Origin: Rhodospirillum sp. | GTDB lineage: Bacteria; Pseudomonadota; Alphaproteobacteria; Rhodospirillales; Rhodospirillaceae | DNA: 64,000 nt | Assembly (NCBI GenBank): GCA_021741145.1 | Contig: JAIOYK010000009.1 | Span: 1 to 64,000, forward strand | Direction of reading: 5' to 3' | Shown here: in pieces, positions 18,225 through 28,765 of the stretch | Numbering within the stretch: position 1 is the first letter of the stretch | Layout of the letters: each line of letters opens with the position of its first letter | Made by a program: the position numbers and the translations under genes | The notes under the pieces: generated by a model | Databases searched by the model: none | Told to the model about the DNA's origin: nothing | Seen by the model: the letters and a program-made list of their open reading frames with translations, nothing else

Positions 18225-18300
18225 CTGTCTTGCGTTCAAACGTCACGCAGGCTCTACGCGCCAGGAGGCGCGGCGGTCGGGTCGGTCCGTTTGAAACAGC
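18225..18300 (-). repeat. Structured intergenic repeat, partial copy 3
   Basis: Read on the minus strand this stretch contains GACCGCCGCGCC-TCCTGGCGCG and CGTTTGAACGCA, matching the middle of the copies at 22868-23010 and 41134-41277. The outer long hairpins are missing or decayed. It lies in the 759-base gap (17886-18644) between hemerythrin and ccrM, which otherwise holds no gene that I can support. Confidence 0.55.
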
Positions 18301-18559
18301 GGATTCGTGGGCGTGAATCCGGTTTGACTCCAAAGCGGAACCGATCGGTTGGTCGTGACTGACGATCCGGTGATCGGCCAGCATCTCCACCAACCAAGCC
18401 GCTCCCTCCGCCCAACGGAGAATGCGTCTCCTGGTATGGACCCAAAGGGGCCAGGGGAAGAGAGCCATCGCGCCGTGATCAAGAGAGGGAAAACGCCTAT
18501 ATTTGGATACTATATGGGGTCTTGTCGGTCCGGGACCATATGGTGAAGGAACGGACGCC

Positions 18560-18594
18560 AAAAGACCCGCTCCCTTGGAAGGGGGCGGGTCTTT
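18560..18594 (-). terminator. Intrinsic terminator of ccrM
   Basis: AAAAGACCCGC...GCGGGTCTTT forms a long GC-rich stem around TTGGAA. On the minus strand it ends in TCTTTT and lies about 50 bases after the ccrM stop. Confidence 0.7.
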
Positions 18595-18644
18595 ACGGGA
18601 TGGTGAACAGGCTCCGGGTCGGGCCGACAGGATCGGCCAAAGAC

Positions 18645-19796
<1,152 letters not shown>

Positions 19797-19950
19797 AGTG
19801 TCTTCTTCATCTTTCCGAAGAATTAACAAGAGGTTTCTGGAGGGTTAATGGAAGGGACTCCGCGGGCCCGCCAGACGCATTATCTGGTGTGGCGAAAAAA
19901 AGGCGCCCCCGGATCTAGGGCAGCCCTGTCCCGGAAATTTTTTGAAAGTG

Positions 19951-20619
19951 TCAGTTCACTCGGTCGGGTGGGCTCTCCGATCCCCGGTCCAATGCCAGCC
20001 GCACCGGTGCGAAAGAGCGGCGGTGGTGCGCCGTGGCGCCCAGGCGTGTCAGGGCCTCCCGGTGCTCCGCCGTGCCATATCCGGCGTTGCGGTCCCAACC
20101 ATAGCCGGGGTGGGCCTCCGCCAGGGTCGCCATGGTCGCGTCCCGGTCCACCTTGGCCACGATGGAGGCCGCGGCGATGGAGGAGGAGAGGCCATCCCCC
20201 TTGATCAGGCAGCGGACGGGGCAAGGCAGGGGCGGAGGGCGGTTGCCGTCCACCAGGGCCAGGGCAATAGGGGAGCCGAGAGGGCCGCCGGGTAGGGATT
20301 TGCTTAAGGCATCCACAGCCCGGGCCATGGCCAGGAAGGTCGCCCGCAGGATGTTGTGGCTGTCGATTTCCGCCACGCTGGCTTCGGCGACGCGGACCCG
20401 GACGCCGGGATCGGCCAGAAGCGCGGGGGCCAGGGCCTCCCGGGCCTTGCGAGACAGTTTCTTGGAATCGTCCAGGGCGGCCAGTAGGGTTGGATCGATC
20501 CGCTTGGGGTCGATCCAGGCGGCGCTGGCCACCACCGGTCCGGCCAGGGGGCCGCGGCCCACCTCGTCGACACCGATCACCACGCCGCCATGGGCCAGTT
20601 CAAGGAACAGATCAGGCAT
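19951..20619 (-). CDS. rnhB: Ribonuclease HII
   Basis: A 222-residue enzyme that cleaves RNA in RNA-DNA hybrids and at single ribonucleotides. The signature [20 protein letters not shown] holds the first catalytic Asp-Glu pair (DE); LALVDGNR supplies a third acidic residue and [10 protein letters not shown] the fourth. The ATG at 20619 overlaps the end of the antiporter gene by eight bases, so they are co-transcribed. The next gene downstream is ccrM; rnhB-ccrM adjacency is typical of alphaproteobacteria. Confidence 0.95.
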   Translation of the reverse strand: MPDLFLELAHGGVVIGVDEVGRGPLAGPVVASAAWIDPKRIDPTLLAALDDSKKLSRKAREALAPALLADPGVRVRVAEASVAEIDSHNILRATFLAMARAVDALSKSLPGGPLGSPIALALVDGNRPPPLPCPVRCLIKGDGLSSSIAAASIVAKVDRDATMATLAEAHPGYGWDRNAGYGTAEHREALTRLGATAHHRRSFAPVRLALDRGSESPPDRVN

Positions 20620-22072
20620 GGGACTTGGGCTCCGGCGTCGCGGGCACGGGTACCCCCCGACCATCGGTCTGACGGTCCTTCGCCGAGGCGTAGTCCACCG
20701 GTCCATCGTCTCTGTCGACTTCGCCTGTCGCCCCTCCCTCTCCGGACTCTCCTTTGGGCTCCCCTTCAGGCTCTCCTTCGGGCGGACCCTCCGCCACCGC
20801 GAGGAGGGGGCGCGGCGCGGCGCGGGTCACAAGACGGAGGACGCGATCCCGGGTCCGCGTCATCCTGTGGCGAACCGGGCCGAAGATGCCGCGCAGGACG
20901 TCGCCCAGGGTGTGCAGGGGGGTGCCGGGACGTCCCAAACGGCGGGCCACACCCACCCAAAGGGGAGTCACGGCCAGGGACAGGACGGTGATGGCCACGA
21001 CCAGCTGTCCCGTGGTCTCGTCGAGAAGACCCAGATGCAGGCCCATGCCCGTCAGGACGAAGGAAAATTCACCAACTTGGGCGAGCATGACTGAAGACAG
21101 GATCACGCGGGGCCAGTCCAGGCCCAGCAGACGCAAGCCGCCAATGTTCAGAAGGGTCTTGAAGACCAGCACCATGGCTACGAGGAAGATCACCCGCCCC
21201 ACGTTGTCCCAAAGGAAACCCAGATCCAGCAACAGGCCAACGGATAGGAAGAAGACCATCAGCAGAACGGCTTGGATGGGCTGGGATCCCTGCTCAAAAG
21301 ATTCCGCCTGGTCCGAGTTGCCCAGGATAAGCCCAGCCAGGAAGGCGCCATATCCCGCCGAGAGTCCGAATGATCCAGACAGGGCCGCGGCGCCGAAACA
21401 GAAGGCCATGCCCGCCAAGGGCACCAGATCCTTGTGGCGGGTGGCTTCCTTGGCGAAGGGCATGGGCAGGGGGCGGCGGGCCAGCCAGAGCACCAGGGCG
21501 GCCAGAAAAACCATCGAAGCCACCACCTTGCCCGCGTCGAAGGTGGTGAAGCCCTCCCCCGCCAGACCGTTCAGGGCCATGATCATGGGGGCGACGGCCA
21601 TGTCCTGGGCGATGAGAACGCCGACCACCACCCGGCCTGTCCGGGTATGCAGGGCGCCCAATTGCTCCAACAGCTTGATAACCACCGCGGTGGAAGACAG
21701 GGCCAGGGCGAAAGCCAGCAACACCGCTTGTCCCAGGGGGAAGCCCAGCCAGTCCTTGACCAGCAGCATGACCCCCAGACTGCCGCCCACTTGAATCACC
21801 GTGGCGCCCAGGGCGATCTTCCACACGGTCATCAGGGTGGAGACCTTGAGTTCCAGACCAATGACGAACAGCAGCATCAACACGCCCAATTCGGCCATCA
21901 GGCTGATGTCCCCGCGGTTTTCAACCAGTTGCAAACCCGAGGGACCCAACAAGACGCCGCAGAGGATATAGCCAACAATGGCCGGCTGGCGCAGACGCGT
22001 GAAAAGCAGCCCACAGCCCATGGCGATCAGGATGATATAGGCGATGCCGGTGATGTCCGTATGCGTATCCAT
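20612..22072 (-). CDS. CPA2-family cation/proton antiporter (KefB-like) without RCK domain
   Basis: A 486-residue membrane protein with about twelve helices. Family segments include [21 protein letters not shown] near residue 27, [20 protein letters not shown] and [15 protein letters not shown]. It matches the membrane half of KefB/KefC potassium-efflux antiporters but lacks the C-terminal TrkA-N/RCK nucleotide-binding domain; instead it ends with a hydrophilic tail rich in Gly, Glu and Pro ([19 protein letters not shown]). So gating by NAD or glutathione adducts is not expected. The ion is not deducible. It overlaps rnhB by eight bases. Confidence 0.85.
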   Translation of the reverse strand: MDTHTDITGIAYIILIAMGCGLLFTRLRQPAIVGYILCGVLLGPSGLQLVENRGDISLMAELGVLMLLFVIGLELKVSTLMTVWKIALGATVIQVGGSLGVMLLVKDWLGFPLGQAVLLAFALALSSTAVVIKLLEQLGALHTRTGRVVVGVLIAQDMAVAPMIMALNGLAGEGFTTFDAGKVVASMVFLAALVLWLARRPLPMPFAKEATRHKDLVPLAGMAFCFGAAALSGSFGLSAGYGAFLAGLILGNSDQAESFEQGSQPIQAVLLMVFFLSVGLLLDLGFLWDNVGRVIFLVAMVLVFKTLLNIGGLRLLGLDWPRVILSSVMLAQVGEFSFVLTGMGLHLGLLDETTGQLVVAITVLSLAVTPLWVGVARRLGRPGTPLHTLGDVLRGIFGPVRHRMTRTRDRVLRLVTRAAPRPLLAVAEGPPEGEPEGEPKGESGEGGATGEVDRDDGPVDYASAKDRQTDGRGVPVPATPEPKSHA

Positions 22073-22246
22073 GGCCCGGATTCTATCTTATCCGCTTGGG
22101 AGATGTGATAGGGAAAGGGTGGGGGGCATCTGGACCAAGCCTCATCACGAATCATCCGCGTTCGATAGGGCATCGAACACGGATGTCGTCGTCGCCTAGA
22201 GGTCAGGAGCCGCGACCTCTGGGGTGTTGGAAAAAAGGGGTTAAGC

Positions 22247-22462
22247 CTAACCTTCGAGCCGTCCGCGCGTCGAGGAAATCAGGGCTTCCAGGGAATGGGC
22301 CGCGACGCCATCGCTGGCCATCACGCTCAACAGCACATCATCGGACATCAGGTCCGCGATGGTGGGTTCCTCGGTACCGGGAAAGGGATCCGGCCAAGTC
22401 GCTGTCGTTGACTTGCTGGTTCCGCGCCGATTCCGTGTTTCTGTCTTTCGATAGCCAACCAT
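22247..22462 (-). CDS. Small hydrophilic protein of unknown function
   Basis: A 71-residue protein. A basic N-terminus (MVGYRKTETRNRRG) precedes a conserved-looking segment TIADLMSDDVLLSVMASDGV, of a type seen in short alphaproteobacterial proteins of unknown role. The start at 22462 has GGGAGAG seven bases upstream. It stands alone, with 174 bases to the antiporter start and about 660 bases to the next gene; neither gives functional context. I cannot assign a role. Confidence 0.55.
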   Translation of the reverse strand: MVGYRKTETRNRRGTSKSTTATWPDPFPGTEEPTIADLMSDDVLLSVMASDGVAAHSLEALISSTRGRLEG

Positions 22463-22619
22463 GATGTGCTCTCCCATCGCCATCCAGTTTCATCGGGGTG
22501 TGTGGAGATCTCTTGCCTCGCCTCCTTATCGAATTCCCCTTCCACGGTCCGGAACGTATTCTCCCTCGAACCGTCCCTTCCTATATGGGAAGCGACATTG
22601 GCGGAGAAAAGTCATTAAA

Positions 22620-22664
22620 TTTTCCGAACTATGGACAGGACACTAGACTGTTTTTGTCGGAAAA
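22620..22664. repeat. Inverted repeat TTTTCCGA/TCGGAAAA
   Basis: Eight-base perfect arms at 22620-22627 and 22657-22664, separated by 29 bases, in an AT-rich part of the gap 22463-23124. No promoter or gene is clearly attached. Confidence 0.5.
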
Positions 22665-22867
22665 TCAAACAAAGCATGGAGGAGGATGCGGGTAAAGAAA
22701 TCGACGCCAAGGGAAATTCACGCGAAAACGCATGAAAACCCGGGAAAGTTAAAGACTACCCTTGTGTCTCCCTTTGACGGTGTTGGGATTTAGACGTTTA
22801 TTGGAGGAATGGGGCTTTTTTAGGGGGCGTGCTATCCGCATGGCCTCGTGCATCGACCCAAACGAAG

Positions 22868-23010
22868 GTTTATACCAGCCCGCGATGAGCGTGACTCATC
22901 GCGGGCTGGAAGCGGCTGACCAGCCGCCGCGCCTTCTGGCGCGTAAAGCCCGCGTGGCGTTTGAACGCGATACATGGGGCTTGGGTTTCAACCCATGCAC
23001 CTTGGTATTA
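22868..23010 (+). repeat. Structured intergenic repeat, full copy 1
   Basis: About 143 bases closely matching 41134-41277. It opens with CCAGCCCGCGATGAG (22875-22889), a 5-nt loop and the exact reverse complement ending at 22909, a 15-bp stem. Next comes GCGGCT-GACC-AGCCGC, then CGCGCC-TTCT-GGCGCG, then a TGGGTT-TC-AACCCA hairpin and the closing CTTGGTATTA. The reading frame through it (PPRLLARKARVAFERD) is also similar between copies but has no start or ribosome site. Confidence 0.85.
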
Positions 23011-23124
23011 ACCGGCGTTTGAAAAGGGGATGGCGAAACAAAAAATTGAGGGCACCGAGAGCCGCATTCAAGTCAGGCGGTCGGGGGAGAGACCGCGCGC
23101 CGCCGCGTCACGCGCCCCGGCCGG

Positions 23125-23805
23125 TCATCGCGCGTTGCGTCCGTCCAGCCAGTTGGTGAGCCAGGGTCCCAGGTGGTCGGTCACGTGGTGGCAGTGGTCC
23201 AGGGCGGTATCGTCGGTTTCGTGGGAGGACCAGTGGACCGCGTTGCGAACCAGGACCGTGGTCATGCCCAGTGTATGGGCGGGTAGCAGATTCTTGTGGG
23301 AATCCTCGAAGAAAATGGCCGTCTTGGGATCCACGCCGTGAACCCTCAGGAATTTATCGTAGCTGGGTTGTTGGGGCTTGGGCACGAAATCGGCGGCGGC
23401 GATGTCGTAAATGGCCTCGAAATGGTGGTGTAGGCCGATGGCGAGCAGGACATCCTCGGCATGTTTGGCGCTGCCGTTCGTGTAGACCAGCTTGCGCCCA
23501 GCGATGCGGGAAAGCGCCGCGTCCAGTTCGGGGTCCAGGGACAGAACGGTGTGGTCGATGTCGTGGACATAGGCGAGGAAATCCGCGGGGTCCACATGGT
23601 GTTCCTCCATCAGGCCACGGAGGGACGTACCATAGGTGTGGTAGTAATATTTTTGCAGACGGAAGGCCTCTTCCGGCGGGAGATCCAGAAGCCGGGAGAT
23701 ATAGGCCTTCATCCGCATGTCGATCTGGGAGAACAGGTCAACGGTCGCCGGATAAAGGGTGTTGTCCAGGTCGAAGACCCAGGTCTCGAACTCCCGTCGC
23801 GTCAC
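23125..23805 (-). CDS. HAD-family pyrimidine 5'-nucleotidase
   Basis: A 226-residue HAD-superfamily phosphatase of the SDT1/pyrimidine 5'-nucleotidase type. The catalytic motif is FDLDNTLYP (nucleophile Asp in FDLDNT), motif II is YTNGSAKH, and the Lys/Asp motifs are FVPKPQQPSYDKF and FFEDSHKNL. It probably dephosphorylates UMP or CMP in the cytoplasm. The GTG start at 23805 has GGAGAAAGC directly upstream. It lies 91 bases downstream of argB on the same strand, a common alphaproteobacterial order. Substrate is inferred from family only. Confidence 0.85.
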   Translation of the reverse strand: MTRREFETWVFDLDNTLYPATVDLFSQIDMRMKAYISRLLDLPPEEAFRLQKYYYHTYGTSLRGLMEEHHVDPADFLAYVHDIDHTVLSLDPELDAALSRIAGRKLVYTNGSAKHAEDVLLAIGLHHHFEAIYDIAAADFVPKPQQPSYDKFLRVHGVDPKTAIFFEDSHKNLLPAHTLGMTTVLVRNAVHWSSHETDDTALDHCHHVTDHLGPWLTNWLDGRNAR

Positions 23806-23896
23806 GCGCTTTCTCCAGATGAGGGGGTGTGTTCACCCCTTTGATATGGGGAGGAGGGAGCCCTGGAGCGACCCCGAGTGGTGCCCTGATCCTATG

Positions 23897-24838
23897 CTAT
23901 TTATGGATCAGGGTGCCCGCGCCCCGGGGGGTGAAGATTTCCAGCAGGATGGCGTGGGGCACGCGGCCATCCACGATCACGGCGGCTTCCACGCCCTTCT
24001 CCACGGCGTTGATGCAGGTCTCCACCTTGGGGATCATACCGCCGCTGATGGTGCCATCGCCCTTTAGAAGGCGGGCCCGGTCCACGGTCAGATCCTGGAT
24101 CAGGTTCTTGTCCTTATCCAGAACGCCCTTGATGTCGGTGAGCATGAGCAGGCGGGAGGCCTTCATCTGGGCCGCCACTGCACCGGCCGCGGTGTCGGCG
24201 TTGATGTTGTAGGTCTCGCCGTTCTCGCCGATGCCGATGGGGGCGATGACGGGGATGATGTCCGATTCCCGGAACTGGTCGAGCACATGGGGGTTCACCG
24301 CGGTTGGCTCGCCGACGAAACCCAGGTCCAGAACCCGCTCGATATTGGAATCGGGATCGCGGACGGTCCGGTGCAGCTTGCGGGCCTGGATCAGCCGCCC
24401 GTCCTTGCCCGACAGGCCCACGGCGAATCCGCCCGCCTGATTGATCTCGGTCACGATGGCCTTGTTGATGGATCCGGCCAGGACCATTTCCACAACGTCC
24501 ACCGTGGCCGCGTCGGTCACCCGAAGCCCATCGATGAAGCTGCTTTGGATCCTCAGGGTGTCGAGCATCTTGGCGATTTGGGGGCCGCCGCCATGGACCA
24601 CCACGGGGTGCATGCCCACCTGCTTGAGCAGGACCACGTCCCGGGCGAAGCATTTGGCCAGCTCGGGGTCGCCCATGGCATGACCGCCATATTTCACCAC
24701 GATGGTGCGCCCGGCATGGGCGCGCATATAGGGCAGGGCCTCCGACAACGTCTTGGCCTTGCGCAGCCACAGGTCGGGATCCTCGGTGATGGTGGGCTCG
24801 GCGGACAGGGTGGAGTCGGCCTTGGGTGTGTCGCTCAT
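23897..24838 (-). CDS. argB: Acetylglutamate kinase
   Basis: A 313-residue amino-acid kinase, the second step of arginine synthesis. The phosphate-binding motif [11 protein letters not shown] is near residue 65, VHGGGPQI and [19 protein letters not shown] form the glutamate and regulatory region, and [12 protein letters not shown] is the ATP site. The size and extended N-terminus fit the arginine-feedback-inhibited hexameric class. I use ATG 24838, preceded by GGGGAGA; an upstream in-frame start would overlap engB. It belongs to the engB-argB end of the yidC cluster. Confidence 0.95.
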   Translation of the reverse strand: MSDTPKADSTLSAEPTITEDPDLWLRKAKTLSEALPYMRAHAGRTIVVKYGGHAMGDPELAKCFARDVVLLKQVGMHPVVVHGGGPQIAKMLDTLRIQSSFIDGLRVTDAATVDVVEMVLAGSINKAIVTEINQAGGFAVGLSGKDGRLIQARKLHRTVRDPDSNIERVLDLGFVGEPTAVNPHVLDQFRESDIIPVIAPIGIGENGETYNINADTAAGAVAAQMKASRLLMLTDIKGVLDKDKNLIQDLTVDRARLLKGDGTISGGMIPKVETCINAVEKGVEAAVIVDGRVPHAILLEIFTPRGAGTLIHK

Positions 24839-24882
24839 GCTGTGGTCTCCCCGTCGATGCTGATTTTGTTGGGCGTAATCCA

Positions 24883-25602
24883 TCACCGGTCGCCCCAGCC
24901 CAGGGCAAGGTCGGCGAGTTGTGCGCGCAATTCGGGCACACCCATGCCGGTTTGGCTGCTGGTCAGGATCACGTCCGGGTGGGCGGCGACATGTTTCGCC
25001 GCTTCCGCACGCGTTTTGGTCAGGATGGCTTCCTGTTCGGTCAGCTTCAGCTTGTCGGCCTTGGTCAGGACGATTTGATAGACCACCGCCGAGGCATCGA
25101 GCATCTCCATCACGTCTCGGTCATTGTCCTTGAGGCCATGGCGGGCGTCGATGAGAACGCAGACCCGGCGCAATTGGGGGCGACCGCGCAGGTATTCCAT
25201 GATCAGCCGCGTCCAGCGCTTCACCGTGTCCTTGGGAGCCTGGGCGAAGCCGTAGCCGGGCAGGTCGACCATCATCAGGGCCGGATCAGCCTCGTCCGGA
25301 CCCAGGCGGAAATAGTTCAGCTCCTGGGTGCGGCCGGGGGTGTTGGATGTGCGGGCCAGGGTCTTGCGACTGGTCAGCGCGTTGACAAGACTCGATTTGC
25401 CCACGTTGGAGCGTCCGGCGAAGGCGATTTCCGACAGGCTGTGCTCGGGCAGACCGGTCAGGGCGACGCAGCCCTTGAGGAAGCCGCAGGGCTGGGTGAA
25501 CAGCCAACGGCCCCGTTCAACGGCTTTCGCGGCCTCCCCCTGTTCGGGGAAGGCCGCGTTTAATCCGGTCTGGACGGTCGGGGTCCTTGGGGTGTCGTTC
25601 AT
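24883..25602 (-). CDS. engB: Ribosome biogenesis GTPase EngB/YihA
   Basis: A 239-residue GTPase needed for 50S assembly. The G motifs are in order: [14 protein letters not shown] (G1), SNTPGRTQ (G2), DLPGYGFA (G3), TKADKL (G4) and TSSQTG (G5). The N-terminal 55 residues are longer than in E. coli. It sits between yidC (gap nine bases) and argB, the usual alphaproteobacterial order, and is probably co-transcribed with both. Confidence 0.96.
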   Translation of the reverse strand: MNDTPRTPTVQTGLNAAFPEQGEAAKAVERGRWLFTQPCGFLKGCVALTGLPEHSLSEIAFAGRSNVGKSSLVNALTSRKTLARTSNTPGRTQELNYFRLGPDEADPALMMVDLPGYGFAQAPKDTVKRWTRLIMEYLRGRPQLRRVCVLIDARHGLKDNDRDVMEMLDASAVVYQIVLTKADKLKLTEQEAILTKTRAEAAKHVAAHPDVILTSSQTGMGVPELRAQLADLALGWGDR

Positions 25603-25611
25603 GGTGTGGCC

Positions 25612-27360
25612 CTAGGGCTTGGCGCCCATGCGCCTCATGATGATCCACTGCTGGGTGATGGATAGGCTGTTGTTCCAGCTCCAGTAAATCACCAGACCCG
25701 CGGCGAAGTGCCCCAGCATGAAAGTGAAGATCAGGGGCAGGAACATCATGATCTTGGCCTGGGTCGGATCCGCTGGCGCCGGATTCAGCTTTTGTTGCAG
25801 GAACATGGTGATACCCATGATCACCGGCCAAATCCCGATCATCAGCATGCTTGGCGGGTCCCAGGGGATGAGACCAAAGAGTGTGAAGATATTGGTGGGA
25901 TCGGGCGCCGACAGATCCTTGATCCAGCCGTAGAAGGGCGCATGCCGCATTTCGATGGAGACGAACAGCACCTTATAGAGGGCGAAGAACACCGGGATCT
26001 GGACGACGATGGGCAAGCAGCCCGCCAGTGGGTTGACCTTTTCCTTCTTGTAGAGGGCCATCATCTCGGTGTTCAGGCGCTGACGGTCGTCCTTGAAGCG
26101 CTCCTGAAGCTTCTTCATCTCCGGTTGGAGCAGCTTCATCTTGGACATCGAGCGGTAGGACTTGTTGGCCAGCGGGAAGAACAGGGCTTTCAGGAAAACA
26201 GTGAAGCCCAGGATGGCCAGACCCATGTTGCCCAGGATCCCATGCAGGAACTGCAGGGCCAGGAAGAAGGGCTTGGTCAGGAAGTAGAACCAGCCGAAGT
26301 CGATGGCCAGATCGAAATTGGTGATGCCCAGCTTATCGGTATAGGCGTCCAGAAGGTCCACTTCCTTGGCGCCCGCGAAGAAGCGGTTGGTCACTTGGAC
26401 CATGGCGCCGGGGGAAACTTCATAGGCCTTGCTGCTCGTGTAATCGGTCTGGTAGCCGTCCGTGGTGTCCTTGGGGGCATAAAGGAAGCGGGCGTTGCTC
26501 GGCATGTCCTGGTCCATGGCCAGGGCCGTCAGCCAATATTTGTCGGTGATGCCCAGCCAACCGCCACCCGCCGTGGTGTATTTGATTTCACCATCATCCT
26601 TCAGGTCGCTATATTTCTTTTCCTTCAGCGTTCCGTCGAAGACGCCAAGGGGACCTTCATGGAGGATGTAGAAGTTGACGGTCTTGGGCTCGCCATCCCG
26701 CTTGATCAGGCCGTAGGGGTACAGGGTGCGCGGGGTGTCCTGGGTGTTCTCGACCATCTGCTCGATGGTGAACATGTAGTGGGCATCAACGGAGATCCGC
26801 CGGGTGAACCGCAGACCCTGACCGTTGTCCCAGGTCAGCGAGACCGGGGTGGATTCGGTCAGAGTCTTGGACGAGGCGGTCCAGACCGTCGTGCTGTCGG
26901 GAACCTTCAACGCCTTGTCCCCGGTGACCCAACCGAACTCGGCGTAATAGGGGTTGGGCGCGCCGGTGGGGGAAAGAAGGGAGATCGCCGGGCTCGTGGG
27001 GTCCGTGGTCTCGTGGTAGGTCACCAGGGTCAGGTCGTCGATGCGCCCGCCCTTGAGGCGGATCGAGCCGTGCAGGCTGGCCGTGTCGATGGTGACCCGA
27101 TCGGAGTCGGAGGCCAGCGCCTGGACCCGGGTCTCGGTGGCGACCTGCTCGGCGGTGGCGCCCGGCGCGGTCGGTGTCATCGCCGTTCCCCCAGGAGCCA
27201 ACGGAGCGGCGCCCGGCGTGGGGACGGTGGGCGCGCCAGTGGTGGTCTCCGCCGCTTGCTGCGTTGGCGCCGGGGTCTTTGGTCCGGTGAAGTATTCAAA
27301 TCCGAACAAGACCGCCATGGACAGCACGATGGCGAGGATAAGGTTACGCTGTTCCAGCAT
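25612..27360 (-). CDS. yidC: Membrane protein insertase YidC
   Basis: A 582-residue YidC/Oxa1 insertase. The N-terminal signal-anchor is LILAIVLSMAVLFGFEYF, followed by a Pro/Thr-rich linker and a large periplasmic beta domain (about 60-340). The conserved five-helix core includes GNMGLAILGFTVFLKALFFP, the cytoplasmic loop MSKMKLLQPEMKKLQERFKD, and NPLAGCLPIVVQIPVFFALY. The C-terminal helix QQWIIMRR ends the protein. It inserts inner-membrane proteins with SecYEG or alone. It overlaps yidD by one base (TAATG). Confidence 0.97.
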   Translation of the reverse strand: MLEQRNLILAIVLSMAVLFGFEYFTGPKTPAPTQQAAETTTGAPTVPTPGAAPLAPGGTAMTPTAPGATAEQVATETRVQALASDSDRVTIDTASLHGSIRLKGGRIDDLTLVTYHETTDPTSPAISLLSPTGAPNPYYAEFGWVTGDKALKVPDSTTVWTASSKTLTESTPVSLTWDNGQGLRFTRRISVDAHYMFTIEQMVENTQDTPRTLYPYGLIKRDGEPKTVNFYILHEGPLGVFDGTLKEKKYSDLKDDGEIKYTTAGGGWLGITDKYWLTALAMDQDMPSNARFLYAPKDTTDGYQTDYTSSKAYEVSPGAMVQVTNRFFAGAKEVDLLDAYTDKLGITNFDLAIDFGWFYFLTKPFFLALQFLHGILGNMGLAILGFTVFLKALFFPLANKSYRSMSKMKLLQPEMKKLQERFKDDRQRLNTEMMALYKKEKVNPLAGCLPIVVQIPVFFALYKVLFVSIEMRHAPFYGWIKDLSAPDPTNIFTLFGLIPWDPPSMLMIGIWPVIMGITMFLQQKLNPAPADPTQAKIMMFLPLIFTFMLGHFAAGLVIYWSWNNSLSITQQWIIMRRMGAKP

Positions 27361-27752
27361 TAATCCGTCTTCCCACTACTTTGATTGGCCGCCGGGTCGC
27401 CCGGGCCGCGGATCGTTTGATCGCCGAGCCCGTGCCCCGTTGACATGTCTCCCTCCGTCGGGTCATCCGGCGTGGACGCGCACGGGGACCTCCAGCGCAG
27501 GGGCCGGGGGTCTTCGGGAACGGGATCGTATCCCATGCCTCCCCACGGATGGCAACGCGAAATCCGCCTGAGCCCCAACCAAACGCCCCAAAAGGGACCA
27601 TGGCGTGTGATCGCCTCCAGGGCGTAGCGACTACAGGAGGGGTCATATCGGCAGTTTTGGCCCAGCAGGGGTGACAGGAACAGCCGGTAGATCTGAATGA
27701 TACCCTTCAGGACCAGCCCGACTCCCCGGGACGCCCAGTGGAGGAGGATCAT
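27360..27752 (-). CDS. yidD: YidD, membrane-protein insertion efficiency factor
   Basis: A 130-residue protein. The first 75 residues are the conserved YidD domain ([49 protein letters not shown]) with three conserved cysteines. The last 45 residues are a variable polar tail. YidD assists YidC at the inner membrane. It lies between rnpA (four-base overlap) and yidC (one-base overlap), its conserved place. Confidence 0.95.
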   Translation of the reverse strand: MILLHWASRGVGLVLKGIIQIYRLFLSPLLGQNCRYDPSCSRYALEAITRHGPFWGVWLGLRRISRCHPWGGMGYDPVPEDPRPLRWRSPCASTPDDPTEGDMSTGHGLGDQTIRGPGDPAANQSSGKTD

Positions 27753-28357
27753 CGGCGCGCGCCCAGGCGTTTCAGGGCGGCGCGGAGGTCGGCCACCAGA
27801 AGATCGAAGGGACGACTCACCGTGGCCGCCCGACCGATGACCACGTAATCGCGGCCCGTCTGGGCTTCCCGTGGAAACACAAGGTCGACCGCGGCGCGCA
27901 GGCGCCGCCTGGCCCGGTTTCGGTCCACCGCGTCTCCGACTTTCTTACTGGTGGTGAAACCCACGCGGATCGGCCGATCAGGCGCCGGGCGCCGGGCCGT
28001 CGCGCCGGGTTGGGGCGCCACCTGGAGGACAAGCCCGGGGGCGGCCCATTTCTTTCGCTTTCCGGCCACGCGCAAAAAATCGGTCCGCTGTTTCAAGCGG
28101 CCGATGAGGGAGCTGTCGCTCGGATCCAAGATTTTGGCACTCGGATTTTTGACGCCCGGTTCCTTGGGCCCCGTGTCCGCCTTACCCCGGTGGGACTCGA
28201 CCGGCGGTTCCGAGTCCTCTCGGAAGGACTCGAACCGGAGAGCGGGATCAGGTTGGGACGATGGCATTCCTTCTCGGGATCGCCAGCCTTCTCCCTTGGA
28301 CTCCTCGGGCGATTCAGTCCGGGACGGGTCCCTGGACTCTTCGCGGTTGGATCCCAT
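27749..28357 (-). CDS. rnpA: Ribonuclease P protein component with long N-terminal extension
   Basis: RnpA binds the RnpB RNA for tRNA 5' processing. The family core starts at [20 protein letters not shown] and contains [20 protein letters not shown], the basic RNA-binding signature, near the C-terminus. In front of it the frame stays open for about 80 residues of polar, Ser/Glu/Pro-rich sequence ([16 protein letters not shown]). The ATG at 28357 with GGAG upstream is the best start; if translation instead begins near the core no ATG is available, only TTG. Coupled to yidD by ATGA. The core is certain, the extension is not. Confidence 0.85.
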   Translation of the reverse strand: MGSNREESRDPSRTESPEESKGEGWRSREGMPSSQPDPALRFESFREDSEPPVESHRGKADTGPKEPGVKNPSAKILDPSDSSLIGRLKQRTDFLRVAGKRKKWAAPGLVLQVAPQPGATARRPAPDRPIRVGFTTSKKVGDAVDRNRARRRLRAAVDLVFPREAQTGRDYVVIGRAATVSRPFDLLVADLRAALKRLGARR

Positions 28358-28368
28358 GGGAGAGACTC
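28194..28368. repeat. Cluster of seven GANTC sites
   Basis: GANTC occurs starting at 28194, 28212, 28227, 28299, 28311, 28335 and 28364, between rpmH and the conserved rnpA core. At about 65 percent GC, random sequence would give fewer than one in this length. Several fall on Glu-Ser or Asp-Ser codon pairs of the RnpA extension. Confidence 0.85.
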
Positions 28369-28395
28369 CGTTCCCGGGCCTCCCGGCCGCCAAAA

Positions 28396-28530
28396 TTAGG
28401 CGGACAGGCGCTTCCGGCCCTTGGACCGACGATTGGTCAGGACGCGACGGCCGCCGACGGTGGCGCTGCGGCTACGGAAGCCGTGGCGGCGCTTGCGGAC
28501 CAGATTGCTCGGTTGATAGGTGCGTTTCAC
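28396..28530 (-). CDS. rpmH: 50S ribosomal protein L34
   Basis: A 44-residue basic protein starting at GTG 28530: [20 protein letters not shown], ending GRKRLSA. This is the standard L34 sequence and length. GGAG lies upstream of the GTG. The stop is followed by rnpA, as in nearly all bacteria. A good promoter lies 57 bases upstream. It is too short for many ORF scans. Confidence 0.97.
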   Translation of the reverse strand: MKRTYQPSNLVRKRRHGFRSRSATVGGRRVLTNRRSKGRKRLSA

Positions 28531-28586
28531 CGGTTGTACTCCGACTTGGGGGCGCCCTGGGCGCTCCAGAATTCCGAAAGGCGGTG

Positions 28587-28615
28587 TGTATAGCGGCGGG
28601 ATCGCGTTCGGTCAA
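28587..28615 (-). promoter_or_regulatory. Sigma-70 type promoter of rpmH-rnpA-yidD-yidC
   Basis: On the minus strand TTGACC (28615-28610) and TATACA (28592-28587) are 17 bases apart, near consensus. The predicted transcript starts about 50 bases before the rpmH GTG. No other gene lies in the gap 28531-28765. Confidence 0.7.
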
Positions 28616-28765
28616 CGACCAACCGCGGGAAATTCCGCCTCACGAAAGGTTTATTGGACCTTTTGAAGGCTCGGAGCGCACCTTTGTCCGGTGACCGAGC
28701 GTCCGCCTCGGCGAGGAGTACCACCCCTGTCATAAAAAGAAAACGGTCAAGTGGCCGGAGGACTC

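Noticed and set aside
17886-18644. Possible pseudogene or insertion-sequence remnant between hemerythrin and ccrM
   Set aside because: Translated frames on both strands show no transposase or other family; only the partial repeat and GANTC sites are supportable.
22762-23022. Possible small protein containing PPRLLARKARVAFERD
   Set aside because: The similar peptide at 41.2 kb arises from the same DNA repeat full of palindromes; no ribosome site or conserved start is present in either copy.
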